In this document: piece after piece, positions 11,096 to 21,989 of the stretch
Numbering within the stretch: position 1 is the stretch's first letter
How the letters are laid out: the number at the start of each line of letters is the position of its first letter
Origin: Ashinkailepas kermadecensis
Taxonomy: Eukaryota > Arthropoda > Thecostraca > Neolepadidae
DNA: 64,000 nt
Direction of reading: 5' to 3'
NCBI GenBank assembly: GCA_034440615.1
Contig: JAOTOM010003830.1
Span: forward strand, 1 to 64,000
The notes under the pieces: model-generated
Told to the model about the DNA's origin: nothing
The model's database searches: none
What the model saw: the letters and a program-made list of their open reading frames with translations, nothing else
Position numbers and translations under genes: made by a program

Positions 11096-11662
11096 TTAAA
11101 ACGGGAAATCACAGTTCATTCTATCGCCCCCCCCCCCCTCCCCAATGCTCGCAAGTATAAAGCTGTTCAATTGTTCAAGCAAGGGTTTCTTTGCAGCACT
11201 CATTCTGTGATACAGTCTGCGTGCCACGTCCGGGGCGTTCCGCCGAACGATCAACTGATGTGAGACGTTTTGGTGGTCAGCACGCGATGTGTGCCAAACA
11301 GATGCAGATAAGCCACAGATGTACCACCAGTGCCGAGACTTGCACTGCGAGCACGGCAGTTTCTTCAGGACGTGGTAAGCGGCGCGGACGGACTCTGGTG
11401 GCACGGTGTTGGAAATCAACCCGCTAATATGCAGGCGAGACGCAGCCGCCAGTACAGCGCCGACGACACTCACGGTCGGCGAAGCCTGGATGGCGCGCAG
11501 GTCACTGGCTATGCGGATGTTGTCCATCTTGTACGACAACTTCTTGCTGCTGTCCTTGAAGCAGCCGCGCGAATCCATGCTCTTAGTTCGGCTCTTGCAG
11601 TGCGGAGCCAGGACCGACGTAAAGGCCGATATCCTACATACCTTGATGATAAATGGGTTCAC
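11096..11662 (-). other. Unrecognised 188-codon open frame
   Basis: This is the longest open frame in a non-repetitive stretch on the minus strand. It starts MNPFIIKVCRISAF and contains VVGAVLAAASRLHISG, LPCSQCKSRHWW and RMSAAKKPLLEQL. I do not recognise a domain, and I see no signal peptide or clear membrane segment. A homopolymer C run (GGGG residues) lies near its end. The complementary strand also has open frames, so GC composition alone may explain it. It could be an exon or a chance ORF; I lean to chance. Confidence 0.2.
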
Positions 11663-11801
11663 ATAAAACGCAATGCATGCAGAGAATATAATAATAGGTT
11701 ATAGTAGGGTTAACTGAGATCAACGCGAATAATGTTAATTTGAATTAAAGTGTTTGGCTGGCCATACGATATCAATATACTGCACCCACAAGCCAAATCT
11801 T

Positions 11802-11935
11802 CAGAATCTCGCAACCGATGGCATTTACCGAGTCCACCCGCGACCAATCGGCGTGAGAGGTTGGCGACCCTATATAACCTACCGGTTGAGTGCGTCGTAA
11901 AAGAACCCAAGGTTCTTATTCTTCTTCTTCTTCTT
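11802..11935 (+). mobile_element. SINE with TTC-repeat tail (SINE-B)
   Basis: A 134-bp insertion is flanked by a perfect 13-bp duplication, caagccaaatctt (11789-11801 and 11936-11948), and ends in ttattcttcttcttcttctt, the hallmarks of LINE-mediated retroposition. Its middle (gcgaccaatcggcgtgagag, then gttggcgac, then a gcgtcgtaaaa end) closely matches the central part of SINE-A (26906-27069 and five others). Its head (cagaatctcgcaaccg) and tail differ. The head has no clear RNA polymerase III boxes, so the copy may be 5'-truncated. Confidence 0.8.
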
Positions 11936-11949
11936 CAAGCCAAATCTTG

Positions 11950-12925
11950 CACCCTGGCATCACCCCACTCAGTTGAGCATAGAAGAATATGCGATCGATA
12001 GTAATCAGAAAGGGTGGGGGTACATATACAACCAGATCAGTGACTGCCGGGGTTGGACAAATTGGCTAATCCTGGATTTGGTGCATCCAGAGCATCATCC
12101 TCTTGAGGAAATCTTCTTCATTATTCTCACTTGTAGGTCAGTAATGGTTCTTGACAATGAACTGCTCTGTGATGTGCTCAAGATTTACTGGAAAGTACAA
12201 GCCGAGATTCTGATGCCATAAACTTGAATAAAAACATCCTCTCCATATTCAATCACACTCAAAAATTTCCTCTCCACATCTAGGATCGCAAAGCACAAAT
12301 CCAGCCTGCTGACATGTACTCTGTCCCACCAGGGTTGAAAGAATGTTCCTGTACTGGATGTTTGTCATCCACAAAATTATCCTCCATGGTGAATTATCTG
12401 GAATATATGGGATTATAATATATGGGACCTTTTTACCAAAAGATTTGAGATGTTTGCAAATGACTGCAAACTTCTTCCTATTTGATTGACATGCCGAAGC
12501 TAACTGGAAAATACAGAAAGGAGTTAATGGTTCAGAAAGACAAAATTACAATTTTGGAATGGAATGTTATACGTTTTGCTCTCGAAATGCAACATAAATA
12601 ACAAATTAAACCATGTCCAACCCTCCTTGCTTTGAAACTGAAGAATTCCATCGGAATTTTGACACACAGCACCAAACTTACATCACATGTGCAGATATGC
12701 TACAGCTCATGACAGCTTTATTGAAGGGAAGTGTATTTAACCAAACTTTCCTGGTTTTAAGTTGTTGCCCATGTTGAAGCAACTTGAGAATACATATTAC
12801 TTTCGACATATCTAGCATAGTTCCAGAAAAAATTAAACAATGGTACATATCCAGGGATACTTGGCAAAGATTATGCTTCAACCAATCATTTCTGTCAAGC
12901 ATAACTCAATACATCTGTACTTGTG
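11950..12925. other. No recognisable feature
   Basis: AT-rich intergenic-like DNA with short ORFs only. No match to other repeats in the window was noticed. Confidence 0.5.
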
Positions 12926-12928
12926 CCA

Positions 12929-13350
12929 TGATTATACAGTGCACCAGAATTCTGGCACAATTATTTCAGTTTGAAGTCCAGTATAACATGCATGTATTCT
13001 TTTCACACTGGATTGGGATGCTAGAGTCCCATATCCTAGCGATATCCTAGCCAGAGTGGAAAAATACCATCTATTCTAGATATATGCTATTCAAGATATC
13101 TGAATAAGTAACTTTGGCAAAAAATATGCCTAAAAAAGCATATTTTCAAGCCAAACTCTACACATTTGTGCATGTCCTTGAATGATTGTACAGTGCACCA
13201 AAATTCTGGCGCAATTACTTTATTTGAAATCCAGCATAATATGCATGTATTCTTTTGACACTGGATTTGGATGCTGAAGATCCATATCCTGGCAGAGTGG
13301 AAAAATACCATCTATCCTAGATATATCCTATTCAAAGTATCTGGATGATA
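12929..13350 (+). repeat. Diverged tandem duplication (about 255-bp offset)
   Basis: 12929-13105 and 13184-13350 share tacagtgcacca, then attctgg, atgcatgtattctttt, agagtggaaaaataccatct and atatcctattcaa, with scattered differences. No coding potential is visible. Confidence 0.85.
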
Positions 13351-13689
13351 CCTATACAAAGAAAAGCAACATCATTGTTCTGTAATTTGTGTGCATACTA
13401 GAGTTGCTGTTTTTTTTTCTTTTAACACAAATTGGAAATGGCACAGTAAATTCTGGCATGGCAAGGTGGATGGCAAAGAAAAGCAAAGTAAGCAGACCAA
13501 AGCAGCATTCCAATGTTCTTCCATATAGGTATCTTTATCTAAACTTTCTCCACTTGCCATCTTAGGAGCTTCAGTAATTTGTAGTTTAGACTGTATACAA
13601 GACATGCTAATCAGTAATCACATGCTTTTCCTCTGTAAAGCAAAGGTGTTATCATAGGATATCCTATGTTAGGATTTCTAATTTAATGA

Positions 13690-14800
13690 AATACAAAAAT
13701 ACAAGTTCATTGTGTCCCCACAAAAGGTGATAAATTTATGATTTGAGGTAATTTTTTTATAATTGGACCTTCCTTTTCCAATGGTTTATGAACATGGTTA
13801 ACATGATGTGACGGCTCATTTCCTCTGCATATGCTTACTTTTCAGTTGGCAGGTAGAAGAATGCTAAAAAGGTGGCCTTCAATTGGGTAATATAGCATAC
13901 AAATAATGTTCAAAAGCAAAAGAAATAGCATAAGCTAACAAAGCTACCATGAGAAAAGAAATATTATAAAATAGACAGATTTCATACTTATTTCTCAAGA
14001 TTCATCAAATGAAAAACCTAACCTAACCTAACCTAACCTGCTTTTGAAGGAAAAATCAACATTTTTGTTTGTTAAAAAAGGAACATTGTTATCAATAAAA
14101 ACACCTAAACTAACCTCATGTAAGCTAACCTAACAACATTCATTGTTTCATGGCAGTAAAATGTGTGTACAACTTGTCCTGTGAATACCTAAAAGCACAA
14201 TAATACCCAACACTTTACACTAGATGTTTTTTTAACTTTCAGAATGACATGACACTTCAGGACAATATTAGGTAAATCTGCACCTTAAGGTAATTCTTGA
14301 ATTCTTGGAATTTCTTTTTCCAATGCAATCTCTATGAAGGTGGTCAGCATTATGTGACCACTCATTTCCTGTGCACATGCATACTTTTCAGTTAGTAGGA
14401 AAAATAACACCAACAAATGGGCTTGGAAGTTGGAGTTGGGTAATATAGCATAAAAATAATGTGCAAAAGAAAGATAAAAATGCAACATAACATAACCTAA
14501 CCTAGCCTAGCCTAACCTTCCATGTAAGAAATTACATTCCTTGCAAAAATGAAATTTTCCATTTTTCTCAAACATTTTCAAATTAAAAACCTAACATAGC
14601 CTACCCTAGCTCAATCTGTTTTTGAAGATACTTTTTTGTTGAAAAAGGTTAAAAGGGAGTGTTTTTAACTTAAAAGAAAAGATTAACCTAATCAATCCTT
14701 GCCCTATTGTTTGCTTAATGGAGGTAAAATGTGTGCAAAACTTGCCTCATGCATACCTTAAAGTGCAATTATACCCAATATTGTGAGATCATATTTCTGA
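13690..14800. repeat. TTAGG-rich dispersed repeat block
   Basis: At least two modules of the same family as at 3.1-4.7 kb. A pure run of five CCTAA units lies at 14015-14041, and degenerate runs lie near 14490-14515 and 14590-14615. The framework phrases caaaagcacaataatacc, acttttcagttgg and tgaccactcatttcct are present. Confidence 0.65.
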
Positions 14801-15295
14801 ACATGATTAAGACAATGTAACCATTCATTCCTGCTCAAAATGGAATGAAATTATGTTTTGCTTTCTTGTTTTTTTTTCCAGAAAATGTTTGATTTCTTCT
14901 TTTTCTGAGGATAGAGTGTTCAATTATGATATATTTATTTCAAGAAAGAAAAAGACTAGGTTAGAATGAAAGGCTTGACATAACACATAGGAAAAAGCAT
15001 AAAATCACATAGCAGCAGCAGCTATGTTAGATTAGGATTTATTTCACATATTACATTCTTCTTCATTATATATTGCCCCAACTAAATATCAATATGTTGA
15101 TATTATCTTCATTACCAAATGAAAAGTATGCCTGCACTTGTGCTGGTAATATTTAATGGTTAGGTAGGCAACATGCTACATCATCTTAATCCCATTATGA
15201 AACATGTTCTTATAATATTTTTGTCTTAAAATGCCATATCCAAAGTAAAAAACAAGCTTACCGGTGCTTACACTCTGGACACTGCTACCCATGAT
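14801..15295. other. No recognisable feature
   Basis: AT-rich sequence without convincing ORFs or shared repeats. Confidence 0.5.
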
Positions 15296-15510
15296 CATAT
15301 CCTTGTACCTAGGAAGGTACCTTGGCACCTAGGTAGGTTCCTATCTAGGTACCTAAGTAGGTAGGAGCATCAACATACCTTTTTTTTTTTTATCCTGATC
15401 CAATTTGACCTCTGACCTCCAGGAACAAGCAAAGTAGGTAGGGGCATCAACATACCTTTCTGTATTATCCTGATCCAATTTGACCTCTGACCTCCAGGAG
15501 CAAACTGGCT
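15296..15510 (+). repeat. Palindromic AGGTACCT cluster and 73-bp tandem duplication
   Basis: 15300-15365 is a run of overlapping near-palindromes (cctaggtacc, aggtaccttggcacctagg). It is followed by two copies (about 15361-15433 and 15434-15505) sharing gcatcaacatacctt and tgatccaatttgacctctga. Similar acctaggtac palindromes occur at module C ends near 968 and 33175. Confidence 0.8.
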
Positions 15511-15749
15511 CCCTGTAAGTATCTTCAATGGTTGAATGGAGTCCACGCCTGGATATCTAACTAGGTACCTACCACGGCAATGTCAATATGAATCAAGGCA
15601 GTCAAGCAATCAATTCACGAAAACGCGGCATTAATTCACCATCACGAATAGGTACAAGTACCGTAAACAACCAATTTTCGAACGAACTACTGAACAAGCC
15701 ACCAAGAGTTGCCTGATTTCCAATTCCTCATTTACAACTAGATTCCTAG

Positions 15750-16145
15750 GCGACGACCACATTGGTCGGCGGGTCGGCGTTCCGTCGGAACTTTTGGCGA
15801 CCACGGTATGCCATTGGTTTAGCATTGTGGTTGTCAGAAAAGCGCCGTCCTGTGCCGACGGGAGGTTCTAGTATAAATATGGTAGGTCAGAGGGACGGGA
15901 TATTTGGTAGCATTAGCGCTACGCTCATAGTATACTTTTGATCCGGAAAAAGATCATTGCTGCTAAATGAAAATATCTGATACATCGACTAATTCTATAA
16001 TTTATGGTTCAAATGTTGACGGACATATCAAGGCAAAATTCTGGTTTTGGTCGCCACTGCGGCCTGGCGAGTCTGCACGTGGTCGCCGACGCTATCGCCA
16101 GGACGGCGCTATTTTTTAGCCCTGCGCCGACGAGAGGAGACGTGG
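15750..16145. repeat. GC-rich block with an inverted repeat, possible small DNA element
   Basis: The sequence agcgccgtcctg at about 15841 is matched inverted by caggacggcgct at about 16099, with A/T runs next to both. The motifs ggtcgccgacg and gtcggcg recur within. The region between contains a TATA-like tataaata near 15872. No transposase is present, and the borders are unclear. Confidence 0.35.
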
Positions 16146-17440
16146 GGCTGTCCACAGGTGACTTAAGTGGGCGGTTACATATCTAAGAAATCAGTCCAAG
16201 AAAAGAATATCAAAAATATTTAAATAACTTTAAGAAAGCAAGACAAAAATTGACTACATATGCCTGCTATCCCACCTCAACAACATATGGGAAGTGTGGG
16301 GAAAGGGTTTTGGGTGTGGTGGTATATAATGAAAAATAACATACAATTATCAATACAAATTAATGCAACCTAACCTAGCCTACTGACGTTGGACGGCCGA
16401 AAACCTACCGATGTTGAATCACTTAAACGCACTAATATTGGATTACTTAAAACCTACGGATGTTGGATTGCCTAAATATGATTTTAAAATGTGATTTTAA
16501 AAACAAATTGCAGAGGGTTGTCCATAATAGCCACTGCACGTGGAGGGCATGTATCGGGAAATATATCAATATATCGTGAAATAGATCAATATATAAATAG
16601 GAAGACGTCAGCCTTCCACAGCCGCCGGCTGCCAGTGACTATCGTGCAGACAGCGGGTCAGGCGTATCTCAGCGCGAGGGGTATCTCAGCTGAGGCCACC
16701 ATCAGTGGTAGCCTTACCCGCTGGCGTGTCTGTTCCCCTGCCGCCCCAGTTCAGTACATAGGATCAAGTTCAAGCCGCGCTGTGACAGAGACGGTCACCA
16801 CGTGTGCGCCGACCACTCGTACATTACGGCTGCGATGCGAGTGATGAATGAAAGCAGGCGAAGCTACAGGTGAAAGATTCTTATATTGTGAGTTCACGTT
16901 TGTTTGTTTTTTTAATCGCCAACCACAGTTGGCGATCCACGCAGGTAATCGTGCTGCTGCCGTTGTTACTTGGTTATGTTATAAGTTCGCGATACCTTCG
17001 TACTTGAAATACGTATGCGCAAATACACGTGAAAATCGTACTAAGAACATATTCGCACTCGATATATTCGTATTCGGGGAGTTTTATGAACCACGCAAGC
17101 AGGACGCTACATCTGCAGTTGGGTCGAAGGTAACCGTTTTTATGCAATTTTACAATTTGTGACTTGTATCCTCAATGACAGGTGCAGCCAGCTTCCTGCA
17201 CACAGACATAGCGAACAGATGTCATCCGCGGGTATGGACAAACACCCTCTGCCACACCAATTATTTTCACAATTTTCCACCAATATATACAGACTGCATA
17301 TGCACCCACAAACCACACGCGTGCATCCATTCATGTGTAGGCTTAACCGTAAGCATGCAAATAAAGGACATAATCATTTGCAATAATGTCTTGCGGCCCA
17401 CTGGTGCAGATTACTTTTGAACCATTAATGCACCAGATAC
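16146..17440. other. Unassigned region
   Basis: 16380-16470 has short degenerate phrases (cctacggatgttggatt and variants). 16600-16850 is a GC-richer stretch with an open frame (16491-16844) ending near cgatgcgagtga that matches no family I know. The rest is AT-rich. An exon or a UTR is possible but unsupported. Confidence 0.35.

Positions 17441-17442
<2 letters not shown>

Positions 17443-17506
<64 letters not shown>
17443..17506. repeat. (TA)n microsatellite
   Basis: About 32 uninterrupted TA dinucleotides. They create a spurious YIYI-type ORF on each strand. Confidence 0.97.
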
Positions 17507-17508
<2 letters not shown>

Positions 17509-17551
17509 AATACACAAATATATATTATGTGGGCTAAATGGGGCCTCCTGT

Positions 17552-17793
17552 CGGTGGCGGATCCAGGGAGGGAAGTTGGGACATATGCCCCCCCTCCCCT
17601 ATGAAAGATGGCGTCCCTTCGACCAGGAAAATACGTCCCTCCGCGAAGGCTCGAGTGCACCCCAACACCCTCGAATTGTTTAGCCACAGGCGCCTCTCGG
17701 CAGGAAAGGCACCCCTCAAGCTAGTTTCGCGGTGGCGCCACTCTAAACACGTGTTTCCTCCCCCAGATGACAATTCCTGGATCCGTCCCTGCC
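17552..17793. mobile_element. Possible hAT-like MITE
   Basis: Roughly 240 bp bounded by inverted sequences: ggtggcggatccaggga at the left and tcctggatccgtccctg at the right. Ends resembling CAGNGGCGGATCCAGG are typical of many non-autonomous hAT elements. No transposase is present and I did not find a convincing 8-bp target duplication. Confidence 0.5.
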
Positions 17794-18354
17794 TGTTGTG
17801 GCAGCTATTGGTTTCCTGTGGCGGCTATGGGACCTCTTATGACGACAGAGGGCCTCCTATTGCGGTCTAGGGGCGGTCAGATCATTTCAGGCGGTCTCCT
17901 ATGGTTACTTTTCTGGAACTCGTCTGCCACTGAGGGGAAGAAGCTATGGCGCACTTAGCTCCCCCCCCCCCCCCCCCCCCCTGTGTGTCCTTTATTTCGC
18001 TCTTGAACGGGGGTGACAACCTGACCAGCTAAAACGGACGGTAGAGGGAGCCTACCAATATCGGGAGAAATACCTTTATTTTGGAGGCACTTGGTGGTCA
18101 GCCTGCCGGAAAAGGCACATTGTTGGGCAGGAAGATTGTTACTGGGTCATTTAGGATACATTTTGCTAAAGCTGAAGAATAGGTCTTTCAATTGGTATAC
18201 GTTAAAGTTATCTATATTGCCATAAAACATGCAAGAGAGCGTAGAGAAAAACGATAACATTGCATGTAAACCAATGGTGAAGGGAAACCTTCAAGCCCGC
18301 TACCAAACACACTTCGTGGGGTACACGCCAGGGGGGTGCGCTCCAGCATTGTAG
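17794..18354. other. Unassigned, with a 22-bp poly-C run
   Basis: A homopolymer C run lies at about 17961-17982, and short imperfect gcggc/tatggg repeats lie at 17790-17880. No gene is supported. Confidence 0.6.
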
Positions 18355-18720
18355 TCCAATAAAAAAGGGAGACGCTTAAGCCGACCAATCAGCGTTTGAC
18401 GACCTCCGTCGGTCTAAACAAACACATTTTGTCTTTAGTGCGGCGAAACCGGTGACATTCACACATATACCAATTTTTTTCCCTATCAGCGGTGACATTG
18501 TGATAAAGTAGTATTAAAGATCAAGATTACAGTAGCAAGAATGCCTTTGTAGAAAATTAGCACGAAAAAATGGAATAATATATGGATAATACCTTCCACA
18601 ATTTTTGTCCTACGGCCTTTACTATTGCCACGATCGGCTGAGGTCGTCAAACGCTGATTGGTCGGCTCAAGTTTATAGAATTGATGGTGCTCTCAAGCGT
18701 CTCCCTTTTTGGGAAGCGGA
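18355..18720. mobile_element. MITE-like inverted repeat
   Basis: The left arm (about 18362-18415) reads aaaaagggagacgctt, then agccgaccaatcagcgttt, then gacgacctc. The right arm (about 18628-18712) carries the reverse of the same three blocks in mirrored order, with about 25 extra bases between the last two. The interior is AT-rich and non-coding. This is a palindromic, non-autonomous DNA-transposon-like structure; the family is unknown. Confidence 0.65.
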
Positions 18721-18869
18721 GCGTTCTACCTAGTGTTCTATAGCCTTGGTACACGCTAAATACCATTAACCACAATTGCCGTATTATCCGCCGCGTGGTG
18801 GTTACTTCCCTTGGTTACTCTTCCATTGCGTTTCGATCAGGTGAGGTAGGGTTGGGTCCATTGTTCTTT

Positions 18870-20130
18870 CGGTTTTTGTCTGGTTGCGAATTACAAGAAA
18901 ATCTGGTGCTGTAGTTTCTCATTCCTTGGACTTTGTTTTTTAATGCAATGTTTATGAATGTGCTGAACATGATTTGACCACTCGTCTCCTCTGCAAATGC
19001 ATGCTTTTCACTTGCGAGGGAAAATAACACCCAAAAAAGGGCTTGAAGGTGGGTAATTACTAATATAGCTTAAAAAGTAGTGTTCACAATAACAAAAGAA
19101 GATGGGGCATAGCCCAACTTCACCTCCCATAACCTTTCATGCATTCATTTTTTTTGTTTAACAATTTCCAAACAATTTTGTTTCTCAAATTTCAAAAGGA
19201 AAGACCCAACATATGATAGCCTGAAATGTTTTTTAAGAAAAAATACCTTTTTTAAACAAATTTCCCACACATTTTTATCAAAACCTATCAAAGCCTAACC
19301 TAACATAACCTAACCAAACTTTACCCCTTCTTTGTATGCTTCATGGAGGTAAAATATGTAAACTTGTGTTTTAAGGTGTTTTATGAAATCTTTGCATTTT
19401 CATTGAAATGCAATGTTTACCAATGTGACTAAGATGATGGGAGCACTATTTTTGTGCAAATGCTTACTTTTCAGATTGTGAGCAAAATAACACCAACAAT
19501 GGGCTATGAGTTATGTAGCATAGCATAAAAACAAATGTTAAAAAAATAAAATATATGCAACATAACCTAACCTAACCTCCCCTTGGAGAAAAAAAGTATA
19601 AAAAAGAAAACTGCAAATAAACTTGTTCTTTGAAAAATTTTCACAACTTAAAAACCTAACCAAACCTAACCTGACCTAACACTAGCTGCTTTTGAATAAA
19701 AAAAATAACTTCAATTCTTAAAAGAATCCAAAAATTTTCCAACTTAAAAAACTGAACTAACCTAACCTAACCAAACCTAACTCATTTGCTTGCTTCATGG
19801 AAGAAAATGTGTATAAAAACTTGTCTTGTTGCCACCTTAAAGCATAATAATACCAGTAAAATGTGTATAAAACTTGCCTTGTTGTTAGTTTATACTGCAA
19901 TAATACCCAAACATCTCAGCTATGCTGTGGACAAATCTTGCCAAGATTCTTGGCACTGCTGCTAACAGCACTACAGCAAAATTATGAGCTGGTAGGTTTT
20001 TGGAGTACCATGTTTATGAAGGTGACTTAGATAATGGAACCACTTGTTTTCTGTGCAAATGCTTACTTTTCAGGTTGTGAGCAATATAATTCCCAAAAGG
20101 CTTTGAGTTAGGCAACATAGTATAAAATAA
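18870..20130. repeat. TTAGG-rich dispersed repeat block
   Basis: Three or more modules with the family framework (tttatgaatgtg, gcaaatgcttacttttcag, gagcaaaataacaccaac) and CCTAA runs near 19295-19315, 19562-19580, 19655-19680 and 19750-19775. Module order and spacing vary. No ORF is present. Confidence 0.65.
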
Positions 20131-20620
20131 TTGGAGGGTGTTTTATTCTTCATTCCAGTAAACATCCACTGCATTTTAGGAAATGCGTACTCTCCATTAC
20201 TTAGTGTTTCTAGGGTATAAACCATATTTTTGCAAATCCCAGAATTATACCCTCCATTATTTGGTGCTTCTCAAGGTTATACACTCCATATTTTGGCTAG
20301 CCCAAAAATTATACACTCTCCTGATGTGTACAGTGTGTTTTTGTACAGCTTTGCAGTCGTCTTTGGACCTCAACATAGTTGCCATCATGCAAACTGGCCC
20401 TCTCTTCTACTATGTCCAGCACATGCTGGTATGAGTATCCGGGGATGTTGCACCAACTCTTCCTTGTCATCATCAGACTGGCACAGCATACACTGCTTCC
20501 AGTTGATAGACTCCTGACCTTGACAAGTAGCCCCTTCAGCAGCTTGTGGTTTGTCACTCATGTTTAGAGCCTGCAAAAAGGGAAAAAACACCACTATAAT
20601 ACAACGTATAATATAATATA
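20131..20620. other. Unassigned, with a short tandem motif
   Basis: Around 20180-20320 the phrase ctccattayttrgtgcttct is repeated three times in degenerate form (atacactcc/tataccctcc). Nothing else is recognised. Confidence 0.45.
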
Positions 20621-20623
20621 AAA

Positions 20624-21989
20624 GTGAAATGTGGGAGAAGTTCAAGTCTTACTTGAGGGAAATTCAGATTAGACATGTCCCCCAAAAGCAAAGGTGCAAA
20701 AGAAGGGTAGGAAAGCCAGCATGGCTTACACCAGATTTGATGAAAGCAATTAAGGCTAAGAAAGATGCATTTAGAGTATTTAAGGAAGCTTCAAATATCG
20801 TAAATCTAAGGTCGTATCAAAAAGCTAGAGATGCTGTGAAGCAGAAAACCAGAGCAGCAAAGCAAGCAAAATAATTGGATTTGGCTAGGAACTGTAATGG
20901 GGACAGTAAAAAGTTCTTTAGTTTCTACAAGCTAAGTAAAGTTTCAAGCACAATTGGTCCACTGGAAGTAAATGGGACTGTATTAAGTGAGGATGGTGAG
21001 ATCGTTGAGGAGCTGAGCAAGCAGTTTAAATCAGTGTTTCCAGTGGAGGATGTGACTAATCTGCCAACCGTGAACCACAGTTCAGTGAGAGGTGATCAGA
21101 TACACGATGTTGATTTCATTGATAGTGATGTTGTTTTCAATTATATCAGAAAAATAAAGCCAAACAAGGCAGCAGGACCTGATGGAATTTATGCTAGGGT
21201 ATTGCGAGAAGCTGAAAAGGAACTGGCAATTCCACTTAGTATAATATTTTGTAGATCAGTTTCCCAAAATGAAATTCCAACAAATTGGAAAAGGGCAAAT
21301 ATAGTTCCTATTTTCAAGAAAGGAGAAAGAGGGAAAGTTGAAAACTATAGGCCAGTAAGCCTCACATCCCTAGTCTGCAAGATACTCGAATCAATTATCA
21401 AGGATAGAATATTTAGTTTTCTGGAAGGAAACAGATTGATTCAAGATACTCAACATGGGTTTAGAAAAGGGTGATTGTGTCTCACAAATCTCTTGGACTT
21501 TTTGAATTTTGCTACAGAACAATTTGATCAGGGAAATCAGGTTGATGTAGCATATCCTGACTTTAGTAAGGCCTTTGACAAGGTACCCCATAAACGGTTA
21601 ATGATGCAGCTTCAGCTCCATGGTATTGCAGGTAGCATCCTACAATGGATAGAGTTGTGGCTTTCAGATAGACAGCAGAGAGTGATGCTAAATGGTACAA
21701 AGTCATCATGGCAAAATGTTCTTAGTAGAGTCCCGCAGGGTTCGGTGCTGGGGCCACTATTGTTCATTATATATGTGAATAGCATTGAATGTGGCCTAAG
21801 CAGTAAGGTTTTGAAATTTGCAGATGATTTGAAGATATTTAGGGCAATAACAGGGCACAATGAGCAGGTTTTGCTGCAGAAAGACTTAGACGAGCTTGTG
21901 AAGTGGTCCGAAAAATTGCAAATGAAGTTTAATTTTAATAAATGCCAAGTCATGCATGTAGGCAGGCAGCATATGAAGGCTCCATACTT
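20624..21989 (+). pseudogene. CR1-clade LINE, copy A (reverse transcriptase part)
   Basis: This copy encodes the region after the endonuclease and most of the reverse transcriptase, which copies LINE RNA at the nicked target. Visible in order are WLTPDLMKAIKAKKDAF, FFSFYK, KPNKAAGPDGI, NYRPVSLTSLVCKILE, QHGFRKG, PDFSKAFDKVPHKRL, VPQGSVLGPLLFIIYVN and the catalytic FADD. Frame-breaking changes are a TAA near 20872 (AAGTAA-like codon change) and a TGA at 21472 just after GFRKG. It is cut at 21989, where copy B's 3' terminus begins in reverse orientation. Both the 5' end and the 3' domain are missing. Confidence 0.9.

Noticed and set aside
13990..14045. Internal telomere or chromosome-fusion scar
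   Set aside because: The CCTAA run is short and sits at the fixed position of a dispersed repeat family, so no head-to-head telomere structure exists.
17386..17687. ORFs rich in YIYIYI on both strands
   Set aside because: They are translations of the TA microsatellite.
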